A stretch of 64,000 bases of DNA from PALSA-1003 sp963741315 (lineage in GTDB: Bacteria; Pseudomonadota; Gammaproteobacteria; Burkholderiales; Casimicrobiaceae), in assembly GCA_963741315.1 (NCBI GenBank), contig CAVUHK010000011.1, forward strand, positions 10,596-74,595. Reading direction: 5' to 3'. The position numbers were made by a program, and so were the translations under genes. The number at the start of each line of letters is the position of its first letter. The stretch's first letter is position 1. Shown here piece by piece: positions 60,686-64,000 of the stretch. The notes beneath the pieces are model-generated. The model was not told the DNA's origin. It worked only from the letters and a program-made list of their open reading frames with translations, and made no database searches.

Positions 60686-61624
60686 CTAGTTGACGTTGTC
60701 GCGCGCCTGGCCCATCAGGCTGATGAACACGTCTTCGAGAGACGGCGCCGTCTGCACGATGTCGAAGTCCGGGCGCTGCGCCAGCGGTTCGAGTGCGCGC
60801 GCCAGGGCGGCGGCATCGTGACCCAGGACGTGCAAGGTGGTGCCGAATGGAATGGTGGTCTCCACGCCCTCGCGGTCGCGCAATTCGCGACCGAGCATGG
60901 CCAGCGCCCGCTCCATCCCCGGCTTGCGCGCGGTTATCACGTAGGTCGACAGCTGCGAATGGGCAATGACCTCCGCGGCGGTGCCCTGCACCATCAGTCG
61001 CCCGTACGCGAGGTACGCCAACTGGTGGCAACGCTCGGCCTCGTCCATGTAGTGCGTGCTGACCAATACCGTCATGCCTTCGGCGGCGAGATCGTGAATG
61101 TGTTCCCAGAAGTCGCGACGCGCTTTCGGGTCGACACCGGCCGTCGGTTCGTCGAGCAGCAACAGTTGCGGCGAGTGGAGCAGGCAGCCGGCAAGCGCGA
61201 GCCGCTGCTTCCAGCCACCGGACAATGCGCCGGCGAGCTGCTTGCGTCGCGCGGTCAGGCCCAGGCGTTCGAGCGCATCGTTCACCGCTCGCTTGCGGCC
61301 GGGTACCTCGTAGACGCGCGCGATGAAGTCGAGGTTCTCCTGGATCGACAGGTCCTCGTAGAGACTGAAGCGCTGCGTCATGTAACCGACCTCGCGCTTG
61401 ATCGAATCGGCCTCGGTGCGCAGGTCGAAGCCGAGACAGCGCCCGTCGCCTTCATCGGGCGTGAGCAGTCCGCACAGCATCCGGATGGTCGTGGTCTTGC
61501 CGCTGCCGTTGGGACCGAGGAAGCCGAAGATGCGCCCGCGCTCCACCTTGATCGAGAAGTCGTCGACGACCGCGCGACCGTCGTAGCGCTTGGTCAGATG
61601 TTCGACGTCGATGGCGGCGTTCAC
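60686..61624 (-). CDS. ABC exporter ATPase (YbhF-like half)
   Basis: A 312-residue ATPase: Walker A GFLGPNGSGKTTTIRML, Q-loop MTQRF, signature LSGGWKQRLALAG, Walker B LLLLDEPTAGVD and His in VSTHYMDEAERC, followed by a C-terminal domain (VLGHDAAALARAL, ending FDIVQTAPSLEDVFISLMG). Related YbhF proteins are double-length; here there is a single ATPase. GTG 61624 overlaps the HlyD stop (GTGA), so translation is coupled. It energises the permease that follows. Confidence 0.92.
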   Translation of the reverse strand: MNAAIDVEHLTKRYDGRAVVDDFSIKVERGRIFGFLGPNGSGKTTTIRMLCGLLTPDEGDGRCLGFDLRTEADSIKREVGYMTQRFSLYEDLSIQENLDFIARVYEVPGRKRAVNDALERLGLTARRKQLAGALSGGWKQRLALAGCLLHSPQLLLLDEPTAGVDPKARRDFWEHIHDLAAEGMTVLVSTHYMDEAERCHQLAYLAYGRLMVQGTAAEVIAHSQLSTYVITARKPGMERALAMLGRELRDREGVETTIPFGTTLHVLGHDAAALARALEPLAQRPDFDIVQTAPSLEDVFISLMGQARDNVN

Positions 61625-62583
61625 GGCGCCGGGGCCGGCAGCGACACTTCGACCGGCAGTCCCGGATGCAGGAACGGCACCGGCTTCGCCGGTCGCGCTT
61701 CGACCAGGAACACCAGCTTGGCGCGATTCTCGCGGCTGTAGATGACCGGCGGCGTGTACTCGGCCTGTGGCGAGATGTAGCTGACGGTCGCATCGACGTC
61801 CGACGCGCAGCCATCGCAACGCACGCGCACTGCACCACCGGGTCGAAGCGATGCGAGCGCCGTCTCTGGAACGTAGAAGCGGATTTTCACGTTGCCCGGA
61901 GGCAGCAGCGAGACGACCGGTGTGCCCGCGCCAACCCATTCGCCTTCTCGGTAGAGCGTGTCTGCGACCAGCGCCGCGGCGGGCGCGAGCTGCGTCTTCT
62001 GGTCGATCCGCCACTGGGCCTGCGTGAGTGCATCGCCTGCCGCCTTCAGCTCGGCGCGCGCGGCATCGATTTCGTCGCTGCGCGCAGGCATGCGCGCAAC
62101 CTGCAGCTGTGCGTTGAGCTCCGCGACGCGCGCCCGGTCGCGGCTGCGCGCCGCGATCGCGTCGTCGAGGCGCTGCGGCGGCAGGAACTTCTCAGCGACG
62201 AGTTTCTGCGTGCGCGAGTAGTCGGCTTCCGACTGCGTGAGCGAAGCCTTTGCCTGATCGAGTTGTGCCGCAACCGCGGCGATCTCGGGCGGCCGACGAC
62301 CCTTTTCCAGGTTGGCCAGGCTCGCCTGCGCCTGCGCCACGCGAGCCTGCGCTTCGGCGCGCGCCGCGCGTTCCTGTTCGCTTTCGAGCGCGAACAGCGG
62401 TGCGTTCTGCGCCACCTGATCGCCGCGAGCAACGGAGAGGCGCGCCAGGCTGCCGCCCAGCGGCGCGGACACGCGTACATATTCGGCTTCGACGTAGCCG
62501 GGGAAGCCCGTTGGCGCGCGGTCGCCACAGGCGCCGAGGCACAGTGCAGCAAGCGCCCAGAGCGAAGCGCGTGCGCCGCTCAT
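61621..62583 (-). CDS. HlyD-family periplasmic adaptor lipoprotein
   Basis: A 320-residue membrane-fusion protein with lipoprotein signal LALAALCLGACGDR-type (Cys near residue 19), lipoyl half YVEAEYVRVSAPLGGSLARLSVARGDQVAQNAPLFAL, a coiled-coil hairpin (about 70-190, rich in Ala, Glu and Arg), and the second lipoyl/beta-barrel part LYREGEWVGAGTPVVSLLPPGNVKIRFYVPE. It links the ABC permease to an outer-membrane channel encoded elsewhere. ATG 62583 overlaps the TetR stop. Confidence 0.92.
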   Translation of the reverse strand: MSGARASLWALAALCLGACGDRAPTGFPGYVEAEYVRVSAPLGGSLARLSVARGDQVAQNAPLFALESEQERAARAEAQARVAQAQASLANLEKGRRPPEIAAVAAQLDQAKASLTQSEADYSRTQKLVAEKFLPPQRLDDAIAARSRDRARVAELNAQLQVARMPARSDEIDAARAELKAAGDALTQAQWRIDQKTQLAPAAALVADTLYREGEWVGAGTPVVSLLPPGNVKIRFYVPETALASLRPGGAVRVRCDGCASDVDATVSYISPQAEYTPPVIYSRENRAKLVFLVEARPAKPVPFLHPGLPVEVSLPAPAP

Positions 62584-63230
62584 CGCGACGCCTTCGCGCG
62601 TTTTGCCGGCGGCGCGGCCAGCCCGGCCAGCGCGCAATCGACGCGCTCGGCAATCGCGGCATCGGTGGCGACAGCTTGCATGAATTGGCCGGCGACGCTC
62701 GCGGGCATCACTCCGCGCTCGCGCAACCCACCGCCGATCACCAGGGGCGCGGCGACACTGCCTGCAAGAAAGGCGATGGCCTGTGGCGGCGCAAGGTTGC
62801 GCAGCACCCCTGTCCGTTGTCCAGATTGCACCAACCCGAGCAGCACGCCCACATGGCGCGGCATGTTCGCGCGCAGGAATTCGAGTGCCAGCGGCTCCTG
62901 CGCCATGGCATCGGCCATGAGGCGGCGCAGCAGCCGTGCGTTGTCGCGCGCAAAACGCCCGAGCACATTGAGTGCGCCACGCAGTGCGTCGATCGGCGCC
63001 GCCCCGCTCGCCGCAAGCTCGAGCTTGGCAAACATCTCATCGTAGAGTTCCTGCAGCAGTGCCTGCACGAAGGCCTGCTTGCTGCGGAAGTGGTAGTGAA
63101 ACATGCCCAGGTTCACCCCGGCGTGTTCGGCCACCATGCGCACCGACAAGCCTTGCACACCACGCTCGGGAAATAGTTCGCGTCCAGCCTGGAGCAGGAG
63201 AGCATCGGTGTTGCGCGAGGGGCGAGGCAT
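62580..63230 (-). CDS. TetR-family regulator of the exporter (CecR-like)
   Basis: A 216-residue repressor: helix-turn-helix LLQAGRELFPERGVQGLSVRMVAEHAGVNLGMFHYHFRSKQAFVQAL, then a ligand domain with LARLLRRLMADAMAQEP-type helices. E. coli CecR (YbiH) controls the similar ybhGFSR exporter. ATG 63230 (MPRPSRNT) is preferred over an upstream start. The gene overlaps the HlyD start (ATGA), and a dyad lies in its promoter region, so it probably represses its own operon. Confidence 0.9.
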   Translation of the reverse strand: MPRPSRNTDALLLQAGRELFPERGVQGLSVRMVAEHAGVNLGMFHYHFRSKQAFVQALLQELYDEMFAKLELAASGAAPIDALRGALNVLGRFARDNARLLRRLMADAMAQEPLALEFLRANMPRHVGVLLGLVQSGQRTGVLRNLAPPQAIAFLAGSVAAPLVIGGGLRERGVMPASVAGQFMQAVATDAAIAERVDCALAGLAAPPAKRAKASR

Positions 63231-63252
63231 TCGATGGCGCGACGAACTGGAG

Positions 63253-63292
63253 GTTGCGAGCAACTATACGCTTGTATAATAATACTCGCAAC
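63253..63292. promoter_or_regulatory. Nested dyad, candidate TetR operator and promoter
   Basis: GTTGCGAG (63253-63260) and CTCGCAAC (63285-63292) are perfect 8-base inverted repeats. Nested inside them is TATAC-GCTT-GTATA (63265-63278), with nearly the same centre. The A+T-rich core can serve as a -10 region. It lies 23-62 bases upstream of the TetR ATG. Confidence 0.6.
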
Positions 63293-63402
63293 GCTCCGTC
63301 CGCCGCGCGCGTGGCCGATCCAGGCGTTGCCACCGCCAGCACGACGATGCATCATGCCTTGCTGGGCCCCCGCATTTTTTGCGCGGGGCCTCGGGAGCGT
63401 TC

Positions 63403-64000
63403 GTGGAATCCTCAGGCGTCAAACGCCGACTGACCTGCATCCTCGCCGCAGACGCGGTCGGCTACAGCGGACAGATGGGCATCGACGAGGAAGGCACGAT
63501 GCGCGTCCTGGCCGCGCACCGCGCGGTCATCGACGGCATCATCGCGTTTCACGACGGTCGCATCCTGAGTACAGCGGGCGATTCGGTGCTCGCCGAATTC
63601 TCGAGCGTCGTCGAGGCCGTGCGCTGCGCGGTGGAGATCCAGGACGCGCTCAAGACGCGCAACGACGCACTGCCCGAACATCGGCGCATGCAGTTCCGGA
63701 TCGGCGTGAACCTGGGCGACGTGATGGTCAAGAACGACGACCTGCTCGGCGATGGGGTCAACGTCGCGGCACGGCTCGAAGGCATCGCCGAACCCGGCGG
63801 CATTTGCATCTCGTCCTCGGTCTACGACCAGATCACCGGCAAGCTCGATCTCGGCTTTCTGGACATCGGCGAGCAGAGCCTCAAGAACATCACGCGGCCC
63901 ATCCGGGTGTTTCGCATTTCCGGCGCCGGCGCGCCGGCGCGGACCCTATCGACCACGCCAGCTGCACCCGCGCCGCGCAAATCCTTTCCTGCGGCTCTGG
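63403..64000 (+). CDS. Class III adenylate/guanylate cyclase (3' end outside window)
   Basis: The frame is open from GTG 63403 (GGGAG 5 bases upstream) to the window end. It encodes a class III cyclase catalytic domain: RRLTCILAADAVGYSGQM with the first metal Asp, GRILSTAGDSVLAEFSSVVEAVRCAVEIQ with the second, and RIGVNLGDVMVKNDDLLGDGVNVAARLEGIAEPGGICIS. Such proteins often carry TPR or TolB-like C-terminal parts, which would be off-window. It makes cAMP or cGMP. A GC-rich hairpin with a T-rich loop lies upstream at about 63365-63390. Confidence 0.88.
   Translation, partial: MESSGVKRRLTCILAADAVGYSGQMGIDEEGTMRVLAAHRAVIDGIIAFHDGRILSTAGDSVLAEFSSVVEAVRCAVEIQDALKTRNDALPEHRRMQFRIGVNLGDVMVKNDDLLGDGVNVAARLEGIAEPGGICISSSVYDQITGKLDLGFLDIGEQSLKNITRPIRVFRISGAGAPARTLSTTPAAPAPRKSFPAAL

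Noticed and set aside
63365..63390. Intrinsic terminator before the cyclase gene
   Set aside because: The GC-rich arms pair imperfectly and the T-run is in the loop, not after the stem. It may be a 5' leader hairpin, but this is not supported enough to list.

Overview
The window is a G+C-rich bacterial chromosome segment, most probably from a betaproteobacterium. This rests on the conserved blocks ridA-recG, hemA-prfA-prmC and rph-rdgB-hemW, a homodimeric-type pyruvate dehydrogenase E1 (aceE), and the overall gene style. There is no plasmid, phage, insertion sequence or CRISPR array. Coding density is very high, stop/start overlaps are common, and no gene-free stretch exceeds about 240 bases.

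Layout. 1-3.1 kb: end of a lipid-modifying operon resembling E. coli ynbCDB (methyltransferase, PAP2/dual-specificity phosphatase, phosphatidate cytidylyltransferase). 3.2-4.0 kb: two small genes. 4.2-6.3 kb: arsenic operon arsR-arsI-arsC-aqpS. 6.3-8.2 kb: remnant of an ABC substrate-binding protein and gltS. 8.3-12.3 kb: envelope genes (patatin lipoprotein, a Gly/Tyr-rich repeat protein, DUF2092 protein, small exported and membrane proteins). 12.5-18.6 kb: a minus-strand set with three tandem HupE/UreJ-type membrane proteins, an anchored peptidyl-prolyl isomerase and a large DUF3604 lipoprotein. 18.7-22.4 kb: SYLF protein, single-domain response regulator, FixJ-like regulator and membrane PAS histidine kinase. 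22.5-23.4 kb: small winged-helix protein and a universal stress protein.

23.4-27.6 kb: an SDR dehydrogenase divergent from NIPSNAP - RuBisCO-like protein - cupin, followed by an isocitrate dehydrogenase-type enzyme; this looks like an uncharacterised catabolic locus. 27.6-44.2 kb: housekeeping core (MidA-like methyltransferase, pteridine reductase, ChaC-like protein, amidase, hemW, rdgB, rph, epimerase, glycosyltransferase, Ldh_2 dehydrogenase, polysaccharide deacetylase, prmC, prfA, hemA, recG, ridA) and a tRNA-Ala(CGC). 44.4-53.0 kb: exported CYTH-like protein, prolyl oligopeptidase, NmrA-type protein, zinc-ribbon membrane protein, SDR and aceE. 53.1-59.5 kb: amino-acid binding protein, dctA, GYD protein, DUF1576 membrane protein, pirin, methyltransferase. 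59.5-63.2 kb: TetR-HlyD-ABC ATPase-ABC permease exporter operon. The window ends inside a class III nucleotide cyclase.

Sequence quality matters here. At least ten single-base frame breaks interrupt otherwise perfect genes, including essential ones (hemA, aceE twice, recG, hemW). These look like assembly or base-calling indels rather than biology, and the affected entries give the span from true start to true stop. The best candidates for new biology are the RuBisCO-like/cupin/NIPSNAP locus with its shared palindromic promoter, the triple-HupE/PPIase/DUF3604 cluster beside a two-component system, and a 31-bp dyad element repeated at two regulatory positions in that neighbourhood.
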